Source of the DNA: Gemmatimonadota bacterium
Lineage (GTDB): Bacteria > Gemmatimonadota > Gemmatimonadetes > Gemmatimonadales > GWC2-71-9
Assembly: GCA_016720805.1 (NCBI GenBank)
Contig: JADKJZ010000014.1
Location: forward strand, 62,001 to 126,000
DNA: 64,000 bases
Direction: 5' to 3'
The translations under genes and the position numbers were made by a program. The notes under the pieces are model-generated. The model was given only the letters and a program-made list of their open reading frames with translations. It did no database searches and was not told the origin of the DNA. Below are positions 16,499-25,476 of this stretch, piece by piece; within the stretch, counting starts at the first letter, position 1, and the number at the start of each line of letters is the position of its first letter.

Positions 16499-19114
16499 AT
16501 GCCCTGGCCTCCCCGACTCGGCCCGCTCCGGCACCTGCTCGGCCGCACCCGCTTCGAGCAGGACCTCGACGACGAACTGCGCTTTCACCTCGAGATGCAG
16601 ACGGCGAAGCACATCGCCCACGGCATGGACCCTGACATGGCTCGGCGCCTGGCCGAGCGGGAGTTTGGCGGCATGGCCTTCACGAAGGAGACGGTGCGCG
16701 ACGCCGAGGGTCTGACCTGGTTCGATGACCTTCGCCGCGATCTCCGATTCGCCATTCGCACGCTGCGTCGCGCGCCCGGATTCGCCCTGGTCGTGCTCCT
16801 CTGCCTGGGTCTCGGGATCGGCGCCAACGCGGCGATCTTCTCGATCGTCAACACCGTCTTGCTGAAGCCGCTGCCGTATCGGGAACCCGATCGCCTGCTC
16901 AATGCCTACGAGACGTTCTTCCTCTCGGGTGGCAACGGGTGGGGGAGCGTGTCGTTCCCGAACTACGAGGACTGGCGCGACCGCAATCGCAGCTTCGTCT
17001 CGTTGGCGGCGTATCAAGCCGGCAGCACGACGCTGCGCGGGAGCGAAAAGACCGAACGACTCCTCACCCTCGACGTGACCCCGAACTACTTCACCACCAT
17101 GGGCCTGACGCCGCTCCGTGGTCGCGGGTTTGCCGCCGAGGACGCGGCGACCACCGCCCCGGAGGTGGCGGTGGTGAACGAGCGCCTCTGGCGCACGCGC
17201 TTCGGGGCCGACCCTGCGATCGTTGGCAAGACGCTCAACATCGGCGGTCGCGAGCGCACCATCATCGGCATCATGCCCGCGGCGGCGAGCGCACGCACAC
17301 AGGTATGGCTGCCGCTCACGCTCACCCCGGAACGCGCCGCCGCGCGCGGCAGTCACTATCTCGCCGTGACGGGCCGGCTGCGTCCCGGCGTCACCGCCGC
17401 CGCGGCTGGTGCCGATCTCGCTTCTATCGCGGAGGCCATCAAGCGCGAGCATCCCGAGCAGGACCCGAGTCGCTCGGCGATGGTGCGACCGGTGATCGAG
17501 GATGCCGTCGGCGGCAGCAAGTCCACGCTTCTGATCCTTCTCGGCGCTGTCGGCCTCGTCCTCCTGATCGCGTGCGCGAACGTCGCGAACCTCATGCTGG
17601 CTCGCGCCGCCTCGCGGCAACAGGAAGTTGCGGTCCGCCTCGCCCTCGGCGCTTCGCGGGGCCGCCTGATTCGTCAGTTCCTGATCGAGGCATTGCTGCT
17701 CTCGGTCGGCGGCGCTGTGCTCGGCGGCACGATGGCCTGGTTCGGCCTCCGCGCCTTGCAGCCGATGGTCGCGCGTGCGCTGCCGCGCTCCTCCGATCTC
17801 GCGATCGATGGGCGCGTCTTCCTCTACCTGCTGGGGATTGCGGCGTGCTCGGCCGTGATCTTCGGGCTGGTGCCGGCGCTGCAGGCCACGGGGGGCGACG
17901 TGCGCGGGTCGCTGACGCGGGGCGGGATGCGAGGCAGCACGGGCGGGCAGGCGCGCCTCCGGACCACGCTCGTCGTCGCGGAGATGGCGCTCTCGCTCGT
18001 CCTCCTGGCCGGGGCGGGACTCCTCTTCCGTGGACTTCTGCTTCTGCAGGCGACCCCGACCGGCTTCTCCGCGAGCAACGTCCTCACGGCGCATCTCACG
18101 CTGCCGGACACCGCCGGCCCGGGGAAGGGGCACTTTGCGATGCCGTTCCTCGAGCAGGTACGTACGCTCCCCGGAGTCCGCGCGGCGGGGATGATCTCGC
18201 GCCTCCCGATCCAGTCCTCGGGCACGAACGGCAACTACACGATCCCGGGGCATCCGCTCCCTGCGCGCGGACAGGAACCGTTGGCCGAGTTCCGCTACAC
18301 GACACCCGGGCTGTTCGGCGCACTCGATATTCCGATCATCGCCGGGCGCGACTTCACTGCGCGGGAGATGGCGGACACGACGAGCATCGCCTTGATCAAC
18401 CAGGCCTTGGCGCGGAAGGAATTTCCGAATGAAGATCCCATCGGCCGGCGGATCACGCTCGGAGAGACCGAGGTCTACACCATCGTCGGCGTGGTCGGGG
18501 ACGTGCGACAGGGCGGCCTCGACCGCGCCCCCTTCCCCGAGATCCATTTGCCGGCGCGCGCCAGTGCGAATCCGATGGACGTGACGCTCGTGGTGCGGGC
18601 GGCGTCGGAGCCTGCGACACTGACACCGGCGATCCGCGACCTGTTGCGACAGGCCGATCCGGGGCAGGCGATGTTCAACGAGATGACGATGGACGAGGTG
18701 ATCGCCACGTCACTCACGTCGCGGCGCCTCAACCTCTGGCTCTTCGGCATCTTCGCGGCCGTCGCGCTAATCCTCTCCGTGACCGGGCTCTACGGCGTGA
18801 TCGCCTACCTCGTGAACCAGCGCACCCGCGAAATCGGCGTGCGGATGGCGCTCGGAGCGCGGCCACGGGACGTGGTGGTGATGGTAATGCGACAGGGAGG
18901 GGTGCTGGTCGCGGTCGGCCTCGGCATCGGTTTGCTCGGAGCCGCCGGCGTCACCCGATTGATCGCCTCGATGCTCTACGGGGTGAGCCCGCGTGACCCG
19001 GTGACGTTCGGTGTGGTGACCGCCGTGCTCGGCGTCGCGGCGCTGCTCGCGACCTTGGTGCCGGCACGCCGGGCCGCACGCGTTGATCCGATGCTGGCGA
19101 TGCGGGCGGAGTGA
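16499..19114 (+). CDS. ADOP-family ABC transporter permease (MacB-like, FtsX-type)
   Basis: 871 residues. Residues 1-80 are the PadR-linked permease prefix (FEQDLDDELRFHLEMQTAKHI). A transmembrane helix follows (FALVVLLCLGLGIGANAAIFSIVNTVLLKPLP, the family signature), then a MacB-type periplasmic domain, a first FtsX block with three helices, a second periplasmic domain and a C-terminal FtsX block with three helices (NLWLFGIFAAVALILSVTGLYGVIAYLV, then RTREIGVRMALGA). No ATPase is encoded nearby, consistent with the orphan-permease class. Substrate unknown; lipoprotein or peptide export is a guess from MacB relatives. Confidence 0.92.
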   Translation: MPWPPRLGPLRHLLGRTRFEQDLDDELRFHLEMQTAKHIAHGMDPDMARRLAEREFGGMAFTKETVRDAEGLTWFDDLRRDLRFAIRTLRRAPGFALVVLLCLGLGIGANAAIFSIVNTVLLKPLPYREPDRLLNAYETFFLSGGNGWGSVSFPNYEDWRDRNRSFVSLAAYQAGSTTLRGSEKTERLLTLDVTPNYFTTMGLTPLRGRGFAAEDAATTAPEVAVVNERLWRTRFGADPAIVGKTLNIGGRERTIIGIMPAAASARTQVWLPLTLTPERAAARGSHYLAVTGRLRPGVTAAAAGADLASIAEAIKREHPEQDPSRSAMVRPVIEDAVGGSKSTLLILLGAVGLVLLIACANVANLMLARAASRQQEVAVRLALGASRGRLIRQFLIEALLLSVGGAVLGGTMAWFGLRALQPMVARALPRSSDLAIDGRVFLYLLGIAACSAVIFGLVPALQATGGDVRGSLTRGGMRGSTGGQARLRTTLVVAEMALSLVLLAGAGLLFRGLLLLQATPTGFSASNVLTAHLTLPDTAGPGKGHFAMPFLEQVRTLPGVRAAGMISRLPIQSSGTNGNYTIPGHPLPARGQEPLAEFRYTTPGLFGALDIPIIAGRDFTAREMADTTSIALINQALARKEFPNEDPIGRRITLGETEVYTIVGVVGDVRQGGLDRAPFPEIHLPARASANPMDVTLVVRAASEPATLTPAIRDLLRQADPGQAMFNEMTMDEVIATSLTSRRLNLWLFGIFAAVALILSVTGLYGVIAYLVNQRTREIGVRMALGARPRDVVVMVMRQGGVLVAVGLGIGLLGAAGVTRLIASMLYGVSPRDPVTFGVVTAVLGVAALLATLVPARRAARVDPMLAMRAE

Positions 19115-19134
19115 TCGGCGGGGGGCCGCCCGCC

Positions 19135-19605
19135 CTACGATGCGAGGTGGTGGTCTTCGGGCTGCGGTTCCTCGCCCTTCGGCAGTGCCCCGCGCTTTGC
19201 CGTGCCGGAGATGGCGTAGCCGGTGCCGGCGCCGAGGAGGCCAAAAACGGAGATCGGAATCACGACATTCCCGAGGAGGTTGGCATCCAGCCGCGCGCGC
19301 ACCAGGAAAAGGAGGATGAGCGCCATCACCACGACGCCACCGAGCGCGCCGAGAAGCGCCGAGCGCCACGGGCTGACGTCGTGCGTGTCGTCGCGTGGTG
19401 GCAGGAGTGCGAGCGCCGATGCGTAGAGGATGCCGCCGACGAAACCGATCGCCATCGTCGGCAGGAAGAGGAAGAGGCTGAACCCGAATCGGCCGTGCAT
19501 CAGCAGCTCGTAGCCGGCGAACCCGAGCAGCGAGGCCGCGCCCCAGAAGACGCCGGAGACCACGCCCATGGTGAGGATCGCGCGCAGCTTGCGGAGGGCG
19601 GTCAT
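19135..19605 (-). CDS. Hypothetical membrane protein (four helices)
   Basis: 156 residues with about four transmembrane helices (TMGVVSGVFWGAASLLGFAGY; FSLFLFLPTMAIGFVGGILY; SALLGALGGVVVMALILLFL; NVVIPISVFGLLGAGTGYAI), a charged loop and a polar, acidic C-terminal tail. No known family. Tail-to-tail with the ADOP permease (20 bp apart). Its start is followed upstream by a TAGATT element on the minus strand, similar to the other promoter-like elements. Confidence 0.65.
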   Translation of the reverse strand: MTALRKLRAILTMGVVSGVFWGAASLLGFAGYELLMHGRFGFSLFLFLPTMAIGFVGGILYASALALLPPRDDTHDVSPWRSALLGALGGVVVMALILLFLVRARLDANLLGNVVIPISVFGLLGAGTGYAISGTAKRGALPKGEEPQPEDHHLAS

Positions 19606-19678
19606 GGGATCACCATTGGCGACTGGGTTGGTTGGGGACGCTGCTGCGAGAATCTACGTCGCGGTACGGTCGCCGACC

Positions 19679-20086
19679 TTAGGATCGAACGGCCTCGCTG
19701 CGCGACACCCGCCACACCGCCCAGATCAGCACCAGTTGCAGGGGCAGGCGTAGCCAGAGCAGCACGATCTCTCCGGATGGGGCACCGCGCGCCTGATAGT
19801 TCATCAGCATCTGGACGTTCGCGGGCACGATGGCGATCAGCAGCACGATCACCCCGATGCCCGCGGCGCGGCGCCACCTCGGCAGCAGGAGCCCGATGCC
19901 GCCCGCCAGTTCGGCGACGCCGCTGACCTGCACCAGCAGCGCGTGCGCCGGCAGCCACGGCGGCATGATGGCCAGGTAGGGCTCGGGCTTCAGGAAGTGC
20001 AGCACACCTGCCGCGATGAAGCCGAGTGCCAGCAGGGTGCGTACGACACGCTGCAGGAGCAGAAGGCGCCGAGTAGGCACGCTCAC
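19679..20086 (-). CDS. DoxX family membrane protein
   Basis: 135 residues, four transmembrane helices with the DoxX pattern (ALGFIAAGVLHFLKPEPYLAIMPPWLP, then GVAELAGGIGLLLPRWRRAAGIG). Start is GTG at 20086, overlapping the preceding stop as GTGA, so translation is probably coupled to the MutS-like gene. DoxX-like proteins are linked in some species to redox or thiol homeostasis; here there is no other support. Confidence 0.85.
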   Translation of the reverse strand: MSVPTRRLLLLQRVVRTLLALGFIAAGVLHFLKPEPYLAIMPPWLPAHALLVQVSGVAELAGGIGLLLPRWRRAAGIGVIVLLIAIVPANVQMLMNYQARGAPSGEIVLLWLRLPLQLVLIWAVWRVSRSEAVRS

Positions 20087-21774
20087 GCACCGCTCGATTG
20101 GTGCTGCGCCTGCGCGCTTCGGTCATCCAACGCCTCCGCCCGTGCCCGCGCCGCCTCCACCACCGCCGCCGGCGCGCCGGTCGCCTCCAACAGCGCGATC
20201 GCCGTGCGCGTGCTCGCGGGCCCCTCGTGGCGGTGGTAGTCGAAGGAGAGTCCCTCCGGCCCGATCGTCTCGCGGAAGTGGAATGGCGCATAGCAGTCTG
20301 CCAGCATCGAGACCAGCTCACCGTCGTGGGTGGCCACGATCACCGCGTGTGGCGAGGCAACGCCGTGCGCCGTGAGCAGGGCGCGCAGCACTGCCTCGCC
20401 GGCGGCGAGACGCTCGATCGTGTTGGTGCCCCGAAGTAGCTCGTCGAGCAGGAAGAGCGTCGGCTGCGAGGCTGTGGCGTCGTGCAGCATCGCCACCACG
20501 CCATCGGCCTCAACCTGATAGTAGCTCTTCCCCGCGGCGAGGTCGTCGTTCCGGCCAATCAACGACCGCACCCGGAATGCGCCGCCATGCCATGACCGGG
20601 CCGGGCAGCTGTTGAGCGCGTGCGCCAGCACGGCGGTGATTCCAATGGTCCGCAGGTAGGTGCTCTTCCCCGACATGTTGGCACCAGTGATGACCGCGCC
20701 GCGGCCAGGCACCAGCGTGACGTCATTGGTTACCGGCTCGGCGACGAGCGGATGCCACATCCCGACGACGGTCGTGGGGCCGTCGCCCTCGCTCGGGATG
20801 CACCACGGGCGTGGCTCGGCGCGGAGCGACCCAACCATCATCGCCACGTCGACGTCGCCGACCCACGAGGCGACCCGGGCGAGCACCGGACCGAGGCGCC
20901 GGAGTCGACGTGCCCCGAAGAGCAAGGCGTTGGCATCGAGGATGAAGAGGAGGTTCAGGTATTCCCAGAGCGCCGCGATCAGTTCGCCGGTGGCCACCGG
21001 ATCGCGACTCACCCAGGCCGAAATCCGCCGCAACGGCTGGAGCGCGCGCACCTCGTCACTCCGGCCGAGCGCCCGGAGTTCGGGGATTGCCATCAGGCGT
21101 TCGGCGGTGCCGATCACCGGCTCGATCTGGCGCATGGGTGTCAGCAGGCCAGGGATCTGCCACGCGGTGCCCATCCGCACGAGCATGTTGACCAGGAGCA
21201 GCGCCATCGTCAGCAGCACCAGCTTCGGGACGAACACGATCCCCACGATGCTGCCGGCCATCGTCAGCGCGAGGATCGGGAAGGCCCAGTACCACCACCG
21301 GACGACGATGAGCTCGGGCCGCGTGATGGGCCAGAGGCCGTAGCCGAGGTGGCTGCTCGCGCCGCGCAACTGGAGCCCGATGGCTTCGCGCAGCGCGGTG
21401 TCCTCACGGAGCCGCTGCACTAGCGATTCGAGGTCGGGCGTCGCCATCCACGAGGCACCGCTCCGGAACCGCCAGTACAACCGTTGCCGACCGAGCCCGG
21501 TGTTGGTGCGATCGAGCGTCGCAACGACGCGATCGAGGTCGAGGTCGACCCATGTGCGTTCGTCCAGTTCCGTCTCGGGCGGCACGGTCCGTCGCGACTC
21601 GAGCCACGCCTCCATCACCCGATCGTCATCGAGCGCGTCGATCGGGCCCACCCGGCCCCATGCCGCGCGCAACCCGACGAGCAATCTCTCGCGGTGGCGC
21701 CGCTGAAAGAACCATGCGACAATCGGCATCAGCACGGCGATCGCCAGCAGCCACGGCAGCGGAGGGAAGGTCAC
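20083..21774 (-). CDS. Membrane-anchored MutS-like ATPase
   Basis: 563 residues. A transmembrane helix is at 7-24, and two more (WYWAFPILALTMAGSIVGIVFV; LVLLTMALLLVNMLVRMG) lie around 160-205. The C-terminal 200 residues are a MutS domain V ATPase: Walker A GANMSGKST at about 364-372, Walker B LFLLDELLRGTN at about 438-450, and a VIVATHDGEL switch. The core lever region is reduced and the mismatch-recognition domain (Phe-x-Glu) and connector domain of MutS1 are absent, so ordinary mismatch repair is unlikely. Coupled by GTGA overlap to DoxX. Comparable membrane MutS-like proteins exist in other phyla, without assigned function. Confidence 0.82.
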   Translation of the reverse strand: MTFPPLPWLLAIAVLMPIVAWFFQRRHRERLLVGLRAAWGRVGPIDALDDDRVMEAWLESRRTVPPETELDERTWVDLDLDRVVATLDRTNTGLGRQRLYWRFRSGASWMATPDLESLVQRLREDTALREAIGLQLRGASSHLGYGLWPITRPELIVVRWWYWAFPILALTMAGSIVGIVFVPKLVLLTMALLLVNMLVRMGTAWQIPGLLTPMRQIEPVIGTAERLMAIPELRALGRSDEVRALQPLRRISAWVSRDPVATGELIAALWEYLNLLFILDANALLFGARRLRRLGPVLARVASWVGDVDVAMMVGSLRAEPRPWCIPSEGDGPTTVVGMWHPLVAEPVTNDVTLVPGRGAVITGANMSGKSTYLRTIGITAVLAHALNSCPARSWHGGAFRVRSLIGRNDDLAAGKSYYQVEADGVVAMLHDATASQPTLFLLDELLRGTNTIERLAAGEAVLRALLTAHGVASPHAVIVATHDGELVSMLADCYAPFHFRETIGPEGLSFDYHRHEGPASTRTAIALLEATGAPAAVVEAARARAEALDDRSAQAQHQSSGA

Positions 21775-21810
21775 GACAACTCGCAGAAGGAGACGACTGC
21801 TGGGGCGGGG

Positions 21811-22368
21811 CTAGTGCGGCAACGCGATCCTGAACCGCAGGCTCTCGCCGCCACCCACGACGTTGGGTGGGGAGAATTGTTCCACGAGGACGCCGCCGTT
21901 CACCTCAATCACCCGCCGCGACGCGGCGTTGTCGGTGTTGCAGGTCAGTTCCACGTAGCGCATCCCGAGCGGCGGCAGGTCGGCCAGAAAGTGGCGCAGC
22001 GCCTTGGTCGCGTAGCCGCGCCCCTGGCGCCACGGGACCACCGAATAGCCGACGTGGCCGAGGCAGTAGGGCGGCAGCGACTCGCCACCGGGCTGCCAAC
22101 GGAAGGAGATCACACCGGCGAATGCGCCGTCCCACAGCCAGCGGCGATACCCCGGCAGCCGGGGCACTGCGGTGCCATCGGGGAGATGGATCGGCGGACC
22201 GCTGGCGGTCATGTCGTCCTGCTCGGCCAGGAAGCGGGCGGCGTCCTCGTTGACGCGCGCCAGCTCCTCCGCGGCCGCTTCCGGGCGCCTGGTATCGGGC
22301 GACCAGCCGCGGGCCAGGGCATCGCGGTAACTCTCGAGGTGTTCGGCGGCGGGGATGACGAGGTGCAT
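21811..22368 (-). CDS. GNAT family N-acetyltransferase
   Basis: 185 residues from the ATG at 22368. Acetyl-CoA binding motif seen as SVVPWRQGRGYATKAL near residue 120-135, followed by YVELTCNTDNAASRRVIEVNGG, the usual RimJ/RimL-like motif B for protein or small-molecule acetylation. Substrate unknown. Upstream, the sequence GATATTgatgtc immediately before the ATG leaves no room for a Shine-Dalgarno and suggests a leaderless transcript. Confidence 0.85.
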   Translation of the reverse strand: MHLVIPAAEHLESYRDALARGWSPDTRRPEAAAEELARVNEDAARFLAEQDDMTASGPPIHLPDGTAVPRLPGYRRWLWDGAFAGVISFRWQPGGESLPPYCLGHVGYSVVPWRQGRGYATKALRHFLADLPPLGMRYVELTCNTDNAASRRVIEVNGGVLVEQFSPPNVVGGGESLRFRIALPH

Positions 22369-22421
22369 GACATCAATATCAACGGGACGCCGGGATGCGC
22401 GTAGGGCGCGCGGGACCGTAC

Positions 22422-22441
22422 GGGCGCAGCATGCTGCGCCC
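22422..22441. repeat. REP-like palindrome, family A copy 2
   Basis: Perfect palindrome GGGCGCAGCATGCTGCGCCC, flanked by GTAC/ATAC. Same core as 3373-3392. It sits between the divergently transcribed GNAT and FabH-like genes. Confidence 0.7.
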
Positions 22442-22468
22442 ATACGTACCCACCCGTGCGCGCTACGC

Positions 22469-22479
22469 TAATATTCAGG
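22469..22479 (+). promoter_or_regulatory. Candidate -10 element of a leaderless FabH transcript
   Basis: TAATAT at 22469-22474 ends 5 nt before the ATG at 22480, and no Shine-Dalgarno is present. Similar -10-like hexamers lie 5-7 nt before the start codons at 25168, 36370, 40578 (minus) and 57943. Confidence 0.5.
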
Positions 22480-23478
22480 ATGCCCAACACCCGCATTGTC
22501 GCCACCGGCCGCGCCGTCCCCGAGCGCGTCGTCACCAACGACGACCTCAGCAAGCTGATGGACACCACCGACGAGTGGATCCGCCAACGCACCGGCATCC
22601 AGCAACGTCACTGGGCGGTCGAGGGCGACTCCGCCACCGGCTTCTCGCTCCTCGCGACCCAGCGGGCGCTGGCCAAGGCGGGGATGGAGGCGTCCGAACT
22701 CGATGCGATCGTCTACGCCACCTCCACCTCGGACCACTTCGCCCCCGGCAACGGCGTCTATCTCCAGCAGGCCCTCGGCATCGGCACCATCCCGGCCATC
22801 GACATCCGCACCCAGTGCAGCGGCTTCGTCTACGGCCTCTCGATCGCCGACGCCTATATCAAGAGCGGGATGTACCGCACGGTGCTGGTGGTCGGGTCGG
22901 AGTTGCAGAGCACCGGGATGGACGTGACCGACCGGGGCCGCAACACGGCGGTGATCTTCGCCGATGGAGCGGGCGTCGCGATCGTGCAGGCGTGCGACGA
23001 AGCCGCGGGCTCGGGGATCCTCGCCTGGGACCTGCACTCCGAAGGCGAACATGCCGGGCTGCTCTGGGTCGACACGCCAGGGAGCATCTATCACCCGCGG
23101 AACCAGGCCGAGCATATCGCCGAGGGGAAGGGCTTCCTCGACATGGACGGCAAGGAGGTCTTTCGGCACGCCACCACGCGGATGCCGGAGTCCGTCGGTG
23201 CCGTGCTCGAGAAGGGCGACAAGCGCGCGGAGGATCTCGCGCTGCTGATTCCGCATCAGGCCAACCTGCGCATCTCCGAGATGGTCCAGAAGCGCCTCGG
23301 CCTCCGCGATGACCAGGTCTACAACAACATCCAGCGCTACGGCAACACCACCAGCGCGACGATTCCGATCGCGCTCGACGAGGCGCTGGAGCAAGGGCTC
23401 CTGAAGCGCGGCGACCTGCTGGCGATCACGGCGTTCGGGTCGGGTTTTCTGTGGGGGAGTGCGCTGATTCGGTACTGA
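22480..23478 (+). CDS. 3-oxoacyl-ACP synthase III family protein (FabH-like)
   Basis: 332 residues. Catalytic triad visible: Cys113 in TQCSGF, His in LIPHQANLRI (about 262) and Asn in YGNTTSATIP (about 293). The N-terminal TDEWIRQRTGI and the acyl-CoA binding loop fit ketoacyl-ACP synthase III, which condenses an acyl-CoA with malonyl-ACP to initiate fatty acid synthesis. No fatty-acid cluster (plsX, fabD, fabG, acpP) surrounds it, so a specialised role (for example branched or beta-lactone precursor condensation) is possible. Leaderless-type promoter directly upstream. Confidence 0.9.
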   Translation: MPNTRIVATGRAVPERVVTNDDLSKLMDTTDEWIRQRTGIQQRHWAVEGDSATGFSLLATQRALAKAGMEASELDAIVYATSTSDHFAPGNGVYLQQALGIGTIPAIDIRTQCSGFVYGLSIADAYIKSGMYRTVLVVGSELQSTGMDVTDRGRNTAVIFADGAGVAIVQACDEAAGSGILAWDLHSEGEHAGLLWVDTPGSIYHPRNQAEHIAEGKGFLDMDGKEVFRHATTRMPESVGAVLEKGDKRAEDLALLIPHQANLRISEMVQKRLGLRDDQVYNNIQRYGNTTSATIPIALDEALEQGLLKRGDLLAITAFGSGFLWGSALIRY

Positions 23479-23590
23479 TCCACGGACACTGCCCTGAGGC
23501 CGCCAAACCGCCACCCCTGCCGCGTGGCACGGGTGGCGGGTATGCTGAGAGAACCCCTCTGGAGCCTTCCTGGCACGTCGTCACGCCATT

Positions 23591-24508
23591 GTGCGGTGCG
23601 CAGTCCTTTGCGTCTGTCTGCCGTTCGTGGCGCGAGCGCAGGCCACGACCTTCACGCCCCCGGCGGTGGAGCGGATCGCACCCCAGTTGGAGTTTTCGCG
23701 GATCATCGCGGGAGCCATCGGGAGCGACGGGCGAACCTGTACGCTTGATGACATCGAACTGAAGCTGCACTGCGTGGGCGCGGATGGCTCGCCGCTCTGG
23801 TCGTTCGGGCGCAAAGGCGAGGGGCCCGGCGAGTGGACCTCGATCTACCGGTTGGGGATCGCGGCGAACAACGTGGTGACCGTGATTGGACACGGGATCC
23901 AGCTGCACCAGATCGGCGCCGACGGCAAGTTCCTTCGCCAGGCGCGCCTGCCGGGCTCCTTCGGACAACCCGGCGCCGTGATTGCGATCTCGCCTGACAC
24001 GTTCGCGATCTCGGGGACCTTCCACCAACGCGGTGTCCTGAGTCTTGCGGCGATTCACCTGTTCGCATTCGTCGGCGACAGCATTGCGTACCTCCGGTCG
24101 TTCGGTACGCTCCCGGACATCACCGACCCGGAGCAAGGATCGATGCTCCCGGCCGGTCCTGTTTCCATGACCGCGCGGCGCACCTTCCTGCACGCGCGCG
24201 GTTTGCCGAACACCGTGTCTGAGTATTCACTGACCGGAAAGTTGCTGCGGCAGGTCACCAGTCCGATCATCCGTTCGATCCGAGCAAGGGCCAAGTCCGC
24301 CCGCGGTACGCCAGTCGGAGCACGATCGGAGGCCCGCGAATACCGGGGAGGTGGTGGGGTTCGGCCGTTCTACGGGCCGGCCGGGTTGCCCCAACCCCTG
24401 CCGGCTGGCCTCAACCGAAAGGGCGGCATTTCCTGCACACCTGCGACGACGAGCCCTGCCTGGTGCGGTTCAAGAGCGCGCCGTATTTCGGATCCTCTCG
24501 CCCCTGAA
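23591..24508 (+). pseudogene. Decayed six-bladed beta-propeller gene
   Basis: The frame beginning at GTG 23591 encodes a signal peptide (VRCAVLCVCLPFVARAQA) and clear propeller sequence with the GRKGEGPGEW family signature (about residue 73). It holds up to about 24275 (EYSLTGKLLRQVTSPIIRS). After that the homologous-looking text moves between frames (DPSKGQVRPRYASRSTIGGP in one frame, FYGPAGLPQPLPAG in another, HTCDDEPCLVRFKSAP in a third). This implies at least one and probably several indels before a stop near 24508. GGAG with a CTG codon 5 nt downstream (23570) could be the original initiation site. Functional only if the frameshifts are sequence errors. Confidence 0.6.
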
Positions 24509-24560
24509 TCTTCCCGGGGCCTGTTGCGTACTGAAACAGGTCACCCCCTTGGAGGGCTTC

Positions 24561-24842
24561 ATGTTCGGATTCATCGGCGGCATCATCGGTCTGGCCATCA
24601 CCGGCTTCGTGGCCCTGACCGCGTTCGGCTTCACCCGCGAGTACGTCCGCAGCCGGCTCCGCTTCGTCGACGCCGTCCGCCATCCGCTCGCCCCCTGGCT
24701 CGCCGGCGGTGCCGTCGCGCTCATCGCCGCCCCCGTCGTGGCGCTCCTCCCGATCGTGGGCGGCGGGACAGCGCTGATTGCCGGGGCTGCCACCGCGATG
24801 GGCACTGCCAGTGGCGTCAAGGCGATCCGTTCCGGCGACTGA
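24561..24842 (+). CDS. Small membrane protein, glycine-rich helices
   Basis: 93 residues with helices at FIGGIIGLAITGFVALTAFG and LAGGAVALIAAPVVALLPIVGGGTALIAGAATAMG. A strong GGAGGG 5 nt upstream supports the ATG at 24561. Family not recognised. The next gene, 24 bp downstream, encodes another very small membrane protein, and the pair could form an operon. Confidence 0.65.
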   Translation: MFGFIGGIIGLAITGFVALTAFGFTREYVRSRLRFVDAVRHPLAPWLAGGAVALIAAPVVALLPIVGGGTALIAGAATAMGTASGVKAIRSGD

Positions 24843-24866
24843 CCCACCCCTGACCCTGGAGGCCCG

Positions 24867-25121
24867 ATGCACGACCTGGTCCCGCTCATGATCTTCGCGA
24901 TCCCCATCATGGGGATCATCCATTCGATGGTCACCAAGCTCGCGAAGACGCGACTGGAAGAGGCGAGACTGCGCGCCGGCGAGATGGTCGACGGGGGCCT
25001 GGCCGCCATCGAGGACCTCCGGGCCGAAGTCGATGGCCTCCGCGCCGAGCTCAGCGAAGTGCATGAACGGCTCGATTTCACCGAACGCCTCCTCGCCAAG
25101 GGGACCACCCCGGCCGAATAG
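24867..25121 (+). CDS. Small membrane protein with C-terminal coiled coil (PspB-like layout)
   Basis: 84 residues: an N-terminal transmembrane helix (LVPLMIFAIPIMGIIHSMV), then an uninterrupted amphipathic helix (LAAIEDLRAEVDGLRAEL, continuing VHERLDFTERLLAK) predicted as coiled coil. GGAGG upstream at about 24858. The layout, one short membrane helix then coiled coil ending in ERLDFTERLL, resembles phage-shock PspB-type proteins, but no other psp gene is adjacent, so this is tentative. Lies 24 bp after another small membrane protein. Confidence 0.62.
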   Translation: MHDLVPLMIFAIPIMGIIHSMVTKLAKTRLEEARLRAGEMVDGGLAAIEDLRAEVDGLRAELSEVHERLDFTERLLAKGTTPAE

Positions 25122-25156
25122 CCGGGCGTCTCATGTCCGACCACGCCACTCGGCTT

Positions 25157-25167
25157 TATATTCCGGG
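25157..25167 (+). promoter_or_regulatory. Candidate -10 element of a leaderless transcript
   Basis: TATATT at 25157-25162 ends 5 nt before the ATG at 25168 with no Shine-Dalgarno, the same geometry as upstream of the FabH-like gene. Confidence 0.5.
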
Positions 25168-25419
25168 ATGGCAACCATCTCCTGCGTCCGCTGCGGCACC
25201 TCCGGGGAATCCCAGGCCTTCAAGCCCTTCCCCAACGAACTCGGCGAGCGCGTCTACACCACGATCTGCCGGAATTGCTGGGCCGAATGGCTCAAGACCC
25301 AGCAGCAGCTGATCAACCACTACGCCCTCATTCCGCACCAGCCAAAGGCGAAGGAGTTCCTGCTCCGCAACATGGAGCAGTTCCTCTTCGGCGAAGGCGC
25401 GCCGGACTCGCTGCCGTGA
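25168..25419 (+). CDS. YggX-like iron-trafficking family protein with zinc-ribbon cysteines
   Basis: 83 residues. The centre and C-terminus match the YggX/Fe(2+)-trafficking fold (AFKPFPNELGERVYTTICRN, then WLKTQQQLINHYAL, then KEFLLRNMEQFLFGE). Unlike E. coli YggX, there are two CxxC motifs (CVRC near the start and CRNC at about 35) that could make a zinc-ribbon or metal site. Proteobacterial YggX protects iron-sulfur clusters against oxidation. A similar role is plausible but the extra cysteines may change it. Confidence 0.8.
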   Translation: MATISCVRCGTSGESQAFKPFPNELGERVYTTICRNCWAEWLKTQQQLINHYALIPHQPKAKEFLLRNMEQFLFGEGAPDSLP

Positions 25420-25476
25420 GGTAGTCCCCTCGCTGGCCGCCACGTGCGACGCGTCCCCCCACCATGGAGCCCCCCC

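Noticed and set aside
16481..18547. Long open frame of 688 codons antisense to the ADOP permease
   Set aside because: Composition-driven shadow of the permease gene in a GC-rich genome: low-complexity Arg/Glu/Gly/Ala residues and no domain.
20083..21774. Genuine MutS1 mismatch-repair gene
   Set aside because: Lacks the mismatch-recognition domain and has membrane helices.
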